Assembly: GCF_001949145.1 (NCBI RefSeq)
Contig: NW_019091380.1
Span: 2,734,254-2,798,253 of the forward strand
Length of the DNA stretch: 64,000 nucleotides
Direction of reading: 5' to 3'
From: Acanthaster planci
Taxonomy: Eukaryota > Echinodermata > Asteroidea > Valvatida > Acanthasteridae
This document shows positions 38,601 through 49,737 of this stretch, piece after piece; the first letter of the stretch is position 1, and each line of letters starts with the position of its first letter. The position numbers were made by a program, and so were the translations under genes. The notes beneath the pieces are model-generated. The model was given only the letters and a program-made list of their open reading frames with translations, was not told the origin of the DNA and did not search any database.

Positions 38601-39379
38601 ACCTGTAACGCTTTTGTTAGTGCTGGAAAGTAGTCCCCTTTGCTCCAAGAGAAAACGGCACCGCAAAAGGCTTACATGTGGTGTTGGATGAACCTCTCAA
38701 GTTGAAAACCTTGTTCACAGTGACGAGAGCCTTTAGTTTCCATGCTTTGCCAGGGCTTGCCTTTGAGAATGATTGTGCTTGGTTGGAAGCATCGGGCCCT
38801 CCTCACTTTGACAGTTTTTCAATTAACAAATTAACACATCAGCTTACCATGACATATAAAGCATTAACCCATTCTGTGCGCTCTGGTAGTATGGTTGCTG
38901 TAAATGGTACCCTTTTGGGCCGTGCTTCGGGGAAGGGGAGATGGTGGGTAGCACTGAACAGATGTTGACGGTTGGGTCAGGCTGATTTATGCATGTTAAT
39001 TAAAGAACCAATATCATTCAAGGTGGACAACACAAGCTGCGTGCTAACAGCCATGAACCACTCTGCAACAGTCAGCAGCTGTTTTTGTTACATCATGGTA
39101 TTAGCGAAAGTGCTTTCGATTTTGGGGCCTGACATTGCTGGTGCAGTTGTCAGGGCCGCAAATGTTCATGAACCACACAACTCACACTTGCTCATACCAT
39201 GATCTAATCCCTCCCCCCCTCTTGTCGGTGAACTTTCTTTCCTCATCTCTGTCGTCCTTTTGTTGTATGTGTGTGTGTGTGTGTTCTTCCTCACACGCTT
39301 CACATTTTTTCCAACAACTACTCGCTTGGTTTCTAACCCCGTCTCTAACCAGGTTACGTGATTCCTCCTCCTCCTTCAG

Positions 39380-39452
39380 CGTTCCCGACGACTACAAGGT
39401 CAACCCTGGCCCAGTTGAGGCCATTGCCCAACACCCGACTGATGATGAGAAG
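39380..39452 (+). CDS. LLGL1: Lgl exon d: VPDDYK, propeller 1
   Basis: This 73-nt exon encodes VPDDYKVNPGPVEAIAQH and PTDDEK, matching VPDDYRCGKALGPVESLQGH of human LLGL1. The acceptor CTTCAG|C completes an Asn codon and the donor is AAG|gtgagg, phase 0. Confidence 0.95.
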
Positions 39453-39518
39453 GTGAGGGGCTGAATGGGGAAAGAATGCCATTCCTCGTCTTTGATGTGT
39501 TTGTTCAATTCTTGCATT

Positions 39519-40049
39519 TTAAAGAGCAACTCAAAGGAAAACATGTTTTTTTCTGATTTTGTCTGTTCAAATAAACGTGGAAGCATCCAAATTGAACGCA
39601 GTGTCATTTGTCTTCAGAGCTCAACTATAACAAGCTACATGTAGAAAGGGTTTATTTCTGTTAATGCTAAGACGCCAATTCTGAATGTAGATTGCGTCAT
39701 TCTGAGAAAACAGAAAATCAGGGGAACCCTCCCCCTGTGTTCGTAGTGGATAAACCTTGTGCATATCAAACAGCGCATGTAACCATTGTTTGGAGTCATT
39801 GCTTGGCATGCAAAGGGTTTATCCACTACGAACACAGGGCAAGGGTTCCCCTTGTTTTCTCTGTTTTCTCAGAATGACACAATCTACATTCCGAATTCGC
39901 ATCTTGGCATGGACAGGAAAAAAGCCCTTTTTAGCTTGTTATATTTGAGCTCTGAAGACAAATGACACTTTGGTTGATGTGGATGCTTCCATGTTTATTT
40001 GAACAGATAAAATCAGAGAAAACATGTTTTCCTTTGAGTTGCTGTTTAA
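39519..40049. mobile_element. 0.5-kb foldback (long inverted repeat) element
   Basis: Two arms of about 260 bases face each other around a centre near 39785 with almost no spacer. Matching pairs include GAGCAACTCAAAGG (from 39524) with CCTTTGAGTTGCT (to 40043), GTCATTTGTCTTCAGAGC with GCTCTGAAGACAAATGAC, and CGTAGTGGATAAACC with GGTTTATCCACTACG. TTAA lies at both outer edges (39519-39522 and 40046-40049), a possible target duplication. It starts within 70 bases of the upstream exon and would be transcribed as a long hairpin inside the intron. No transposase is present. Confidence 0.85.
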
Positions 40050-40666
40050 GTTGCTGCAGCTGGTAACTTTGAAGTATTGTTGGAAAGAATAATGACAGTT
40101 TGGTCGACAGATACCAGCGTGTTGTTGTCAAGACAGGTGCCTCAAAAGTCAATCCTGAGTCATCCAGTCTCTAGTCACAAGCTGCAAGCTTTCAAATTAA
40201 GTGTGACAGGCATTCCTCTGTCAATGTTCCTCATTGTTCATACTCTGCCACTGGTGATACTCAAATACTCAAAGCTAAACCTGTAATGGACTTAGTTGCA
40301 ACTACAGGTGTGACTCGAGCCAAAAGCTTTTGTGTGCACAGTGACTTTCTGCAGTGATGACAGAGTTTTGAAAGCATTCAATGAAAACGTTTTAGACTAG
40401 GTAAAAATGCAAAATAAAACAAGGGCTAAATCAAGGTTTTAACTTGAGGTTACAGTATCCAAAAAGGAATGAGTTAAATATCATGAAACGTTGAGGTAAA
40501 CCTCAGGTTACTGCCTATTTAATTTTGCATTTTGCCTCTCAACAAGGCTCTTAAGCATTCAGGGTAAAATATAATTGAAAAGGTAATCTTTGTGTGTTCA
40601 CTGATATCTTGACTGACGATCTTGGATCTTCGTCCCCGTATGAAAATGTCTCGCGACTTTCCCCAG

Positions 40667-40877
40667 CTCCTGATTGGCTACAACCGAGGCCTGATTGTGG
40701 TCTGGCACCCTAAGGAGTTGACGGCTGAGCAGACGTTTGTCAGCAACCAGCAGCTGGAGTCACTCTGCTGGCACCGCGATGGCCTGCGCTTCACCAGCGC
40801 CCACAACGACGGCAGTTACTGCGTCTGGAATGCCCAGGAGTCCTCACAGCCCGAGAAGGAGCCTGTCATCCCGTACG
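40667..40877 (+). CDS. LLGL1: Lgl exon e: LLIGYNRGLIVVW, propeller 1
   Basis: This 211-nt exon encodes LLIGYNRGLIVVWHPKEL, then NQQLESLCWHRDG, HNDGSYCVWNA and VIPYG. It matches the human LILIGYSRGLLVIWN, GNQQLESLCW and HSDGSYAVW blades. The acceptor is CCCCAG|CTC (phase 0) and the donor is TACG|gtaggt (phase 1). Confidence 0.97.
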
Positions 40878-42163
40878 GTAGGTGGAAGTCTTAGGGTGGG
40901 AGAAGCCAGGAACAAGAGATGGCGTGCATTGACATTCCAACAGTGTTCCTTTGGTTTGAAATCACAGCATGCATGCACAGGTTTGCATGTGGGTTGGCAG
41001 GGGATGCATTGACCACACATGACCAATTTCTGTTTGAATGAGCTGAAGGTGTGTACGCAAGCCCACTTGAAAAACTTCTCACCAGCCTGTATTCTCCTTC
41101 AGTGTTGTAGTTGACACCCCTTCAGACCCCCACACAAGATCATCACAATATCAACACGACCTCCAGTCTGAATTCAAGTTACAACTATTGAAATAAAATG
41201 CAACAAAAGCATTCTTTTGTCTTGGTTCTCCCTGTGTCCTGTGAATGGTCTTGTGTCTGGTCTTGTGAAAAGTCTTGTGTCTCGACAGCAGCGCCGATCA
41301 CCGTTGCCATTGAGGGTGCACTTCAACTCCAGGCTGTTTCCTTGAGTCGGTGGTCAGACTTATCCCCTGAAGTAAGAGCAATCAGTAGTGCATGCCACTT
41401 CAGCCACGCTCAGGTTGACCTACAGTGGGAGCGTTTCACAATACAGCCAGGCTGACATTCGAGGGCTCAAATCAGCGGTAAAAGCACAGCATGGTGCAAC
41501 CCCGTTACATAGTGGTCACGAGTGGCTTTTTCACAAGCAACTTTTTCAATTCCCCGAGTCCTTTGTAGGGAGTCCTGTACACCCACAGTGTACTGACATG
41601 GAAGGTATTGTGTTGAAGGTATCAAGCGTAATTAACAATGGAACTGAACTTTATAGGGAAAAATTGAATCTAAAACTGGGGAACCAACATCATTCTGAAA
41701 TTGTACCTGGTGGAGTTTATAAACCAGTGCTTGTTATCTCTCTCTGAAAGCTGCTGATTTTTCATGAAAACAGACATTTTGGCAGAGTTCAACACCGCAG
41801 TAGTTCTGCCCCCGAACTTAATAATCAGAAATTCAGTTAAACTGTTTGTTCAAGTTCAGTGCCCTATGTTTGTCACAAGAAGTGGGTTTGCTGAATAAAC
41901 TCACAAATCCTGATTGATGGAAACGTGTAGAGTACTTGATGGGTTAGGCCTCTTCCATAGAATACCTCGTAGACATGTACCCCAATGTGGCATTACATGC
42001 GTGTGCATTCAGATCTCTCCCACAGTTGATACAAGGCAATGCAGGCCAGATTATATAAGGCTTTTAGCAACCTCACAGTCTGAGCATTCAAAAATAATTT
42101 ACATCACAAGTGTCCGAGATCAGAGTTCAAACTGTGATATGGTGGTGGCAAAAAACATGTACA

Positions 42164-42282
42164 GGCCGTGTCCGAAATGGGCTTCCAGAGCTACGGCTAG
42201 GTCTGTTGTCTGCGCATCTCCACGCATTTCCAATGGAGTGAAAACCTAGACCTAGCTCGAGACAAGAGATTCGGATGCAGCC
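42164..42282. mobile_element. short MITE, GGCCGYGTCC family, copy 2
   Basis: This 119-bp element starts GGCCGTGTCCGAAATGGGCT and ends TTCGGATGCAGCC, so the ends are imperfect inverted repeats. ACA lies on both sides (42161-42163 and 42283-42285), a possible 3-bp target duplication. It is co-linear with the copy at 22349-22466. The superfamily is undetermined. Confidence 0.75.
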
Positions 42283-43453
42283 ACAGTGTACATTGTGACA
42301 ATTTTATGTGGACAGAAGTCATGGTACATGTACATGTAACTGAATGAGCGAATTACTCATATTGTATTCACACTTTCCTCTAGAAGCCATTTGTATGCCC
42401 TTTTGCACCTCAAGAGTGTTACAGCTTACCAAAATGCATACCCATCTCATAGTTAGTTCAGAACACATGCACTGGGGGGTGAAAGCATGGTACCATACTA
42501 ACATGTTTTCTGACCGTAGCGGTTTGGACGGAAGAGTCAGTGGGTGAATCAATATCATTTTGGGGTTGAGGGGCCACTATCCGAGGAAAGGGGTGGTTGC
42601 TCTCTGCTGTGTTGGAAGTTTTGGTGGCCAAAAGAGTTTGCTTCACAATGCCAGGAAAGTGTGTGCAAATGGACAAATGATGAAGTCTGCTGTTATCAAC
42701 AGAATTTACTGTTTTTAGATACAGTGTTACGGAAAGAGTTCAATTGGATGATTTTTTTCATGCTAAGAACTAAGAATCAATTTACGTACCACATCCATTG
42801 AAACCTAGAAGTCCAAACTCATTCCTTTTTTTTTTCTTTAAAGCATGCAAGGTAGTACGGATGTTGCATGTCTAGTTCCTTGCCTTTATCCCTACACTTG
42901 CACAGTCTACAGACTCCATGCACCTGTAGCAAACTCCTCAACTTAGAGGACAGAACTGTTGCTAAAACATTCGTTGTTTACAAAAGGCAATATTGTCACT
43001 GTTGATGTCCGAGGACATGTACTTGATACCTACCTAGTACCTGTGCATGCCTGAAGATTAAATTCAGAACCTAATGGAAGCCAAAAAGGACAAAAAAAAA
43101 TTCCTGACATCGGTAGTTTCCTATTTCCTTTCCTGTCTAATAAAGTCTGACATTACTAAAATTGCCAGTCATGATGCTGTTTCAGTGCTGTCAAAAGCAA
43201 TTCCATCTGTCAATGATTGAAAAGTTTAGACTCTAACGTGGTTTGAAACCCTTCTCTTTCATGTCGTCATGTGTATTATTTACATTAATTTGTCCTGCGT
43301 TGATTAACCCCCTCACTTTTTTCACAACCCCCCCATGATGACATGGAATCTCCTGAGACACCCCATTTTTGTTCACAAGTTTGTTTCTTTTCCCATGTTC
43401 TTATATTCTCTGTTTCCCCTCCCTCCCCCCCCATCATCTGTCCTGTCCTTCAG

Positions 43454-43495
43454 GGAGCAAGAATAGACCAATTATAGACGGGGAAGAAATGAATG
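43454..43495 (+). CDS. LLGL1: putative 42-nt cassette exon of Lgl
   Basis: A very strong pyrimidine tract and CCTTCAG precede 42 bases that end at ATG AAT G|gtaaga. Entry and exit phase are both 1, equal to the flanking junction, so inclusion keeps the frame and inserts SKNRPIIDGEEMNG between VIPYG and PFPCK. Human LLGL1 reads PYG-PFPCK here without an insert, whereas tomosyn has a loop insertion at the equivalent place (from memory). The exon is inferred from splice signals and phase only. Confidence 0.45.
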
Positions 43496-45185
43496 GTAAG
43501 ATTAGGACCTGCCCAAAACCATCCAAACTGCAACGGAAGCTTCAAATGTGCAATTTTAGGGTGGGAATTTGGCATGCAAACCTCACAGATCACGCACTTT
43601 TTCCTTTTTTTTTTTCAATACGGCAGTAAGTTATCTTCAAATATTTTGCACAGCCTTTTTTTCTTCTTGTTTTTGGCACTGACATGCCCGATGCATCTTA
43701 TAGCACCATGTTTGCTTTCCCCCTCTATAATTGGCTCGCGTTATCTTCTGCGCCATTGTAGATTCGCGTCTCATCCCCAAAATCCCATCAGCAATGCACA
43801 GTAACCTGTTTACTAACCGACCACAACATGAATGTCCTCTTACATTCACCCGCAAAGATCCCTTGTTCAGTAGTTAACCAGCCAGTCTTCCAAACATCAC
43901 GCAAATGCCAGAGCAGACTAGGCCTTTATTTTTAAAAATCAAAGGTCTACTAAGTGTACACCACATTCGGCATGTGGCATATTGGTTGCTTTTTGCACAG
44001 CAATTTAAGACTGAAAAAGTCCAAATACTGTAGCAAGTTCTCGTAAGTAGTTGGTGTATACATGTACATGTAAGTGGACACTGATTACATGTATAAATGC
44101 ATGCAACATGGATGGTGATGGTCCTTTCCCGTGCAATATGCGAATAAGACATGCGCATTACCACCACTGGTTGGCAAAGTTGCTTAAATCTATGATATAA
44201 CAATACAAATCTCTTTGGGGGCACCAATATCGCCGTTTCTGTACTAGTATAGTTTGACATGAGTGCCAAACTTAAAGATAAGGAATTGTTACTTTCCGAC
44301 CTCAGAACACTGAAAACTTCACTTCGTTTTGAAAAAAGCACGCTCAAGTATCGGGCAAAGGAAGTAATGCGGTTTTGATTGACCTTCCACGCTCCAGGTT
44401 ATGGTTACTAGCAGCTCACCTACACTGCCGATTGTGTTAACGGCCGCGCTTGCCAACCAGTGGTAGTAGCCAGTCTAATTTGCGTATTTCATGGGAAAGG
44501 TCCGTTGCACGGTCTTGAACAGGACTCTAAAGAAACTTGGTTTGATAGAACTTTTACAGTTCAGCTAGAATCCAGATCAGTTGGTTCATTGGTACTGACA
44601 GGACAGCATGGGCCCTATGTTGTGCTAGTGTGCATATAATTAAAGCTAACACAAATAACGATCCTCGTTGGAATTGTCTCCAAGTGGTACATGTATTAAC
44701 ATGAAGTTCAGCTGGAAAAGCAGCATCCTTTGGCCCCCCTGCTAACCATCCCACCTCTTCCCACTCTGAAAATTCCTTGTTTCTATTACAAATCATGAAA
44801 TGAGCAAGATATAAATACTTTTCATCAAGTGCATCTTATCTCAACTCTCAGACAAGATTTCAAAGTGACAGCGCCAACTGTGAACTTTTCCAAATACAAT
44901 TTGCAGGTTTTGAAGCACGTTTCATGCTTTATTGCATGTGTGTGTCGCTTTCCAAAATTGAATTTTGTCAAGCAATTTTCAGAACTCCCGATTCCCCGCA
45001 AAGTGAACATAAATGGAAAACAATGCCAAGAGAATCCTCTCCATTCTCACTGCATTGAGTTGGGAGAGCCGTTCCTTGTCATTTACTCCTGTTTGAGGGA
45101 GGTGTTTTTGGGGGGGCGGGGGGTTTCAGTTCTTTTTAAGGTTTGTATATACCGGTCTGTTATTGTTGGGTCTCTTTCATTTCAG

Positions 45186-45237
45186 GACCATTCCCCTGCA
45201 AGGCCATCAACAAGCTGAAGTACCTGACCACCAAGAG
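45186..45237 (+). CDS. LLGL1: Lgl exon f: PFPCKAINKL, start of LLGL domain
   Basis: This 52-nt exon encodes PFPCKAINKLKYLTTK and two bases of Ser/Arg. PFPCKAINK is identical to human LLGL1. The acceptor is TTTCAG|GA (phase 1) and the donor is AG|gtaaga (phase 2). Confidence 0.95.
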
Positions 45238-46928
45238 GTAAGAGGTCACGGTGGGCGGTAAATTCCCTATACCAAGGGAAGAATTTGCCGCCACTTTTGG
45301 ATTTAGTCAGGCGCTGTCTTGGCTAGGGTACCCTGCCGTTGGTTTTGAGTAGAAGCTGCTCGTCTGTGGGTTTATGTCTGTGGTTTTGCCAACTTCGTAC
45401 AAATAAGTGTAGTGCGTCACAACACGGCATCTCTCACCAACTTTCCCCCCCCCCGTCCATGTTGGAATGACAAATGTACATGTATTTGACATGTATTGTG
45501 TTTTCAATCTGTTTTGGAACGGAACTAATTTGGGAATATGAGAGCTTCCTGTAGTGTTTGCTTGAGATGTCTGCTTAAGGGAGAAATGAGCAGATGCTGT
45601 CCACATACATTTAGTCTGGCAGTTCTCCCTTTGATGCTTGAGAGTACGGGCGCTATTTCTGCCCCTCCCCCCCAGCAACCTGCTCGTTAATGGCTTAAAC
45701 AGTGTATTTCCACCTAATGAAGTTAATCCACGGTGTGTTGAAACGGGGGTACTGTTGTGTCATGGAAATAGTGTCGTATTTCTACAGCTGTTTTTCCTGT
45801 TCAAGTATCTACGGTATTTGTCTACCCAGACTCCTGGAAAATTAGACATACATGTAAGAGAAAAAACACGTGCGAATAAACTGAATGTGAAAACTGTGCA
45901 GTACCCGGGAGCTGTCTTTTGTAAGTGCGCAACAAAATTTGATGGCTTGCCAAGCATGATGCAACTGTTTTGCCTTTGAAAAATAATTAAATACTTGTTC
46001 TGGAAAAGTTGCAGACAAGTGCCTCGGATAAATATCAAAGTTGCTTACTGCACAGTAACTTGATTCCATTATTGTGTCCTGGCCGTGGGAACTGGCCAAA
46101 TGAGAAGATTTTTGGGTGACAGAAATGGGTGAATTACCCCCAAGGGATGGCTCGTAGGAACCGCTTGGAGTGCCTGTGGGGGCCCAACAGGAAATGAGAA
46201 CATCAACTTTCACTTGCCTTTTTGGCTTATTGAATTTCCTGTCAGATTTGCTGTTCCTAGTTTCCTTGTTCTCTGCTGAGTAAAAGAGCTGTGACGGATT
46301 CCCGTGCCCAAATATCGGAGTCAAATATATTTCCCTTGTAGTCATTTATTTCACGGATAGAATTGGCTTTTACTTGGCTTAATACAGACAGAAGTGGCAA
46401 AGTGGAGTTGTTCTGAAACAATAAAAGAATGATGACAATTTGCAATTTAACTATGCAAAGACTCCAAAATAATGGTTTCTCAGGGTTGACAATTCTTTTA
46501 TTGTTGCTTCTGGTAGAGTTGTTTTAACTGACTTTGTATTTACTTTTCAAAGTAGCCTATTTTCAATTTTTAGTTACGGTATCGTGTTTTGCTTTATACC
46601 TGCTGCTGTGAACAAGCACAAGTGTGAAAATATTGTCCCTGAAAACCAATATGGATTTATATGACACTTTTATGCGTATATGTGTACGTGTATATGGCAC
46701 TTTTACCCAGAAAATGAGTGGTCAGAATACATTGTTATTACCCCTGATCAGCTGGCCTTTAAACACTCCTGAAGCCATCTTGGCCCCCTGACCATATATG
46801 TACATCATCTCTTGGTGTTTCTTGCAGTCTGGCAAAATACTGCAAAGCGTTATACATTTGTTGACAGTGGTTTGCTGTGTCAGGTTTCAGGAACTCCAGC
46901 TACATCTTAGTGTTCATTTCTTTGCCAG
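45238..46928 (+). other. Lgl intron
   Basis: A 1.7-kb intron. A TACATGTA motif lies near 45476. No coding or RNA feature was recognised. Confidence 0.85.
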
Positions 46929-47083
46929 TGACCCTTTCATGATCTTCTCCGGCGGTATGCCCCGTGCCAGCTACGGCGACCGCCACTGTGTGACCGTCAT
47001 GCAAGGCAACAAGCACGTCGTCTTGGACTTCACCTCCAAGGTCATTGACTTCTTCACCATGTCTGATGTGGATGCTGAATACG
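46929..47083 (+). CDS. LLGL1: Lgl exon g: SGGMPRASYGDRHC, LLGL domain
   Basis: This 155-nt exon encodes DPFMIFSGGMPRASYGDRHC followed by VTVMQGNKHVVLDFTSK and VIDFFTMSDVDAEY. The string FSGGMPRASYGDRHC is the strongest hallmark of Lgl proteins and lies in the conserved LLGL domain. The acceptor is GCCAG|T (phase 2) and the donor is TACG|gtacga (phase 1). Confidence 0.98.
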
Positions 47084-47800
47084 GTACGACAATCACTCCG
47101 AAGTTTATCCCTACTCATAAGTCAAGATTTATTAAGAACTACTGTCCGACTGTAAGCTTCCATGATAAACCCTGAAAGGGCTTTGAAATAATTTTTTTTT
47201 AACCTTTCAGCCAGATGTAGGGACAGGAATGTGGAATAGCTGACCCAATAAGCAATGTCACTCATCTTCTTGAAATTTGGATGAGTGTATCAGTGAAGTT
47301 TCGATTCAGTCCTACAAAGGATTTTGTTACGGTCATTTGAAGTTGACGCTCACACACGTATTGGCCGTGCGTTTAGCACAAGTCATTCAATTTAATAAGG
47401 TTAAAATTTGGGGCCTACTGGTCTTGATAGAAAAGGACATTTGACAAGAAGGGCTGTTCAGATTTTCAGACAGTTCTGTATAAAAACAGGACGGCAAGAC
47501 AGTGAAAGAACCGAGGGCTGGGCATGATAAAAACATAAATAGCGAAGGTATCAGAGAGATGTACCCCTGCTCTCGTAGCATTAAGAATTAGAGCTTCATG
47601 CCTATCTTCATCGGCAGTGTATTTCCTATACTTTTAATGCCTTGTTGGCATTTTACTTACCTGCACATATTGAAGTGTTACGGCTTGTGCAGCAGGGCAA
47701 TGTTCAATGAAGTCATCAGTTTGGAGGTAAGGCACCAAGCCGGCTCATTGTCTCCGTTGGTGGGTCATTCCCCTCTCTGCTTTCTGTCATTTGCTTGTAG
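47084..47800 (+). other. Lgl intron
   Basis: A 0.7-kb intron. I see nothing beyond splice signals. Confidence 0.9.
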
Positions 47801-47873
47801 AGTTTGATGAGCCACACACTCTGGTTGTCTTGGTAGAGGAGGAGATTGTCTTCATTGATCTGCAGTCAGAGGG
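47801..47873 (+). CDS. LLGL1: Lgl exon h: FDEPHTLVVLVEEEIVFIDL
   Basis: This 73-nt exon continues a Glu codon and encodes FDEPHTLVVLVEEEIVFIDL and QSEG, matching the human FDDPQALAVLLEEELVVLDL. The acceptor is TTGTAG|AG (phase 1) and the donor is GG|gtgagt (phase 2). Confidence 0.96.
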
Positions 47874-48587
47874 GTGAGTCATGTCTTCAAGTAACTTGAT
47901 CTCCCAGCCGATAGGAAAAAATAGCCAGACAACGGTGTTGTAATCAAGACCTCTTAAGATCATTACAAGACCTCCTGTCTGATTTCAAGTAACTAGCTCT
48001 TCAAATGAACTGCAGATAAAAAAAACCCTTGTCATCGTCAGCACTCAGCTACTTTTTAATGGTCCTGGGTACGTTCTTGTGAATGGTTTTGCGAGTAATC
48101 CTCTCGTGTCTGGTCATGGCTATAACCCAGTTCAGAGTTGTGCAAAAGTTTGAGAATGAAGCCTCAAGTGTGGTCTTGACTTTAACCCTGGCTCAACTCC
48201 ACTCTTTGAAAGCCATTATGGTCCTGGAGTCTTCACTTGCCAATTCTCTGTACCTCAGTGAGCCACCTGCTCAAATTTTGTATCATCCTCATTATAAAGT
48301 ATGTCACTTTCTACCGGTTTATGCATTGTGTTTTTGTTTGTATGGGTACTTTTTGGTATAAGTCATTGAGTGGAGGAGTATTGTAGAATTAAGTAAGGTT
48401 TAGTTTGAGGTTTTATCCTGAGTTACCCAACAAAACCCTGTTAAACCTCATAAAACCTCTTGGTAAACTTTGATTTACAACCTGTTCAATTATGCACTAT
48501 CCATAACTGAAAAATATCTAGTTGTTCAGGGCAGCTTAACAACATTTGCCCCATTAATTGCTTGGATTTGTCATTGCTTGGTTTCAG
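47874..48587 (+). other. Lgl intron
   Basis: A 0.7-kb AT-rich intron with an imperfect inverted segment near 48390-48475 (AGGTTTAG...ACCTC-type strings). No gene was seen. Confidence 0.85.
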
Positions 48588-48735
48588 TTGGCCGGTCTTC
48601 AACCTGCCCTACCTGTCCTCTCTGCACGCCTCAGCCATCACCTGCCAGCAGCACGTCAGCAATGTCCCCTCAGAGCTCTGGGACAAGATTGTGGCCGCTG
48701 GGGAGCAACAGATGGCTAACAACACCTCGCAGAGG
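48588..48735 (+). CDS. LLGL1: Lgl exon i: LPYLSSLHASAITC
   Basis: This 148-nt exon encodes WPVFNLPYLSSLHASAITCQ, then VSNVPSELWDKIVAAGEQQ and MANNTSQR. It matches human PYLAPLHSSAITC and PAKLWARIVSAGEQQ. The acceptor is TTTCAG|T (phase 2) and the donor is AGG|gtaagg (phase 0). Confidence 0.97.
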
Positions 48736-48748
48736 GTAAGGAGTGTCC

Positions 48749-48881
48749 GGCCGCGTCCAAAGATTGTGGCTGCGGTTGGAAATTATGAGTGAGCATATGG
48801 AGGTCACTGGTTGGTGGCTGTAGCCGTTTACCACAGGGTCGTGTGTTAATGTTGGCCACAGCCAGTTGATTGGACACAGCC
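48749..48881. mobile_element. short MITE, GGCCGYGTCC family, related copy 3
   Basis: This 133-bp element starts GGCCGCGTCCAA and ends TTGGACACAGCC. The ends are inverted copies with 10 of 12 bases matching. The interior differs from the other two copies, so it is a subfamily or a separate family with the same ends. There is no clear target duplication. Confidence 0.7.
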
Positions 48882-49484
48882 TTTTATCATTCATGAGACA
48901 CTTTGGGCTCATACCAAACTGAATCAAATTGAGCTTTCATCTGGAACTATCTTCTGGACGGCAGTGCTCAATCTCATTAGCTCAGCATCTATCAAGATTA
49001 AAATACAGTAGACTAATCCAAGAAGATGATCATTACTGTAGTGACACACACGCGACCTTAAGCTTGGGTAAATCACAGCACCCTGTTGGTTGAAAAGGAA
49101 TTAGATGAACGTCCCTCCTTGGTGCAATCTTGGTGTCACTGCACAAATGGCTTTGAATTCTTGCTCTGGGTTAGTCTACAGCTATACTACAAAGCTTCTT
49201 TTGTTTATTGTTTTCAACCTGTGCATTTCACTTGGCATTGTTATCACATGGTTATCACACTCAAGAAAGCCTTCGGCTGTATCAGGGGTTGTTACATTTT
49301 TTTCAGGTTGCAAATGAATCGTGGAACACCTTAGGAAAAGCACACACAAACTATTTCCCAACTTCCCAGGTTGCATTGTGTAATGGGGTGTGATCCCTGA
49401 CTGCATGGTGCTTTTATGTTTTGTGGCTTCTAAATAGCGCCTCCAAATAAAGGTACTGTCAAATGGGAAAAGCCACCAATGCAA

Positions 49485-49552
49485 GGCTGGGTAGCTCAGT
49501 TGGTAGAGCACCGGAGTTGTGGAGGTCGCAGGTTCAAATCCTACTCCAGTCA
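49485..49552 (+). repeat. tRNA-derived segment (tRNA pseudogene or SINE head)
   Basis: An A box (TAGCTCAGTTGG, 49492-49503) and a B box (GGTTCAAATCC, 49531-49541) are perfect. A 7-bp acceptor stem can form between GGCTGGG and TCCAGTC with two G-U pairs. The anticodon arm is broken: after CCGGA GTTGTGG the 3' half of the stem is missing, making the body about 68 nt. That argues against a working tRNA and for a SINE head or pseudogene. The minus-strand open frame here is a by-product. Confidence 0.7.
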
Positions 49553-49737
49553 ATTTCTTTGTTCATCTTATAAAAAATTCCTGCTAGATATACTAATTTT
49601 GAATAGTTAATAGTACTAGTGAGCCCTTGCAACATTTTGTAACTCTTCAACTCTCAAGGTCAGTAAAAGAACTGTAAAACAATGGTAGATGAAGTTGTTG
49701 AATAAAATGGGGTTCCTGTGTTTTGTGTCTTGTGAAG

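Larger units (their letters stand above)
26535..39379 (+). other. 12.8-kb Lgl intron
   Basis: This is the largest intron in the locus. It contains a poly-A tract at about 27807-27824, a tRNA-like fragment at 32745-32805, the TTTTG-type microsatellite and second N gap at 34035-34892, a 30-bp duplication at about 35595-35655, and a GT run near 39264-39284. No additional exon is needed, because the protein reads through from IYQDVVMQ to NVPDDYK as in human LLGL1. Confidence 0.85.
40878..45185 (+). other. Lgl intron with MITE and putative cassette exon
   Basis: A 4.3-kb intron. It holds the MITE at 42164-42282, the putative 42-nt exon at 43454-43495, TACATGTA motifs near 42322 and 44059, and pyrimidine-rich tracts. 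Nothing else was recognised. Confidence 0.8.
48736..49737 (+). other. Lgl intron with MITE and tRNA-like fragment
   Basis: A 1-kb intron. It contains a GGCCGCGTCC-ended MITE starting only 14 bases after the exon, and a tRNA-derived segment at 49485-49552. Confidence 0.85.

Noticed and set aside
39621-39948. Mirror-image frames sharing FLRMTQSTFRI on both strands
   Set aside because: They are produced by the symmetry of the foldback element and are not evidence of a coding gene.
43874-44347. 157-residue minus-strand frame
   Set aside because: No recognisable domain; cysteine-rich stretches come from TACATGTA motifs, and it lies in an intron.
49182-49553. Minus-strand frame with GVGFEPATSTTPVLYQLSYPA
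   Set aside because: This is the reverse translation of a tRNA-derived sequence, a common false gene call, not a protein.
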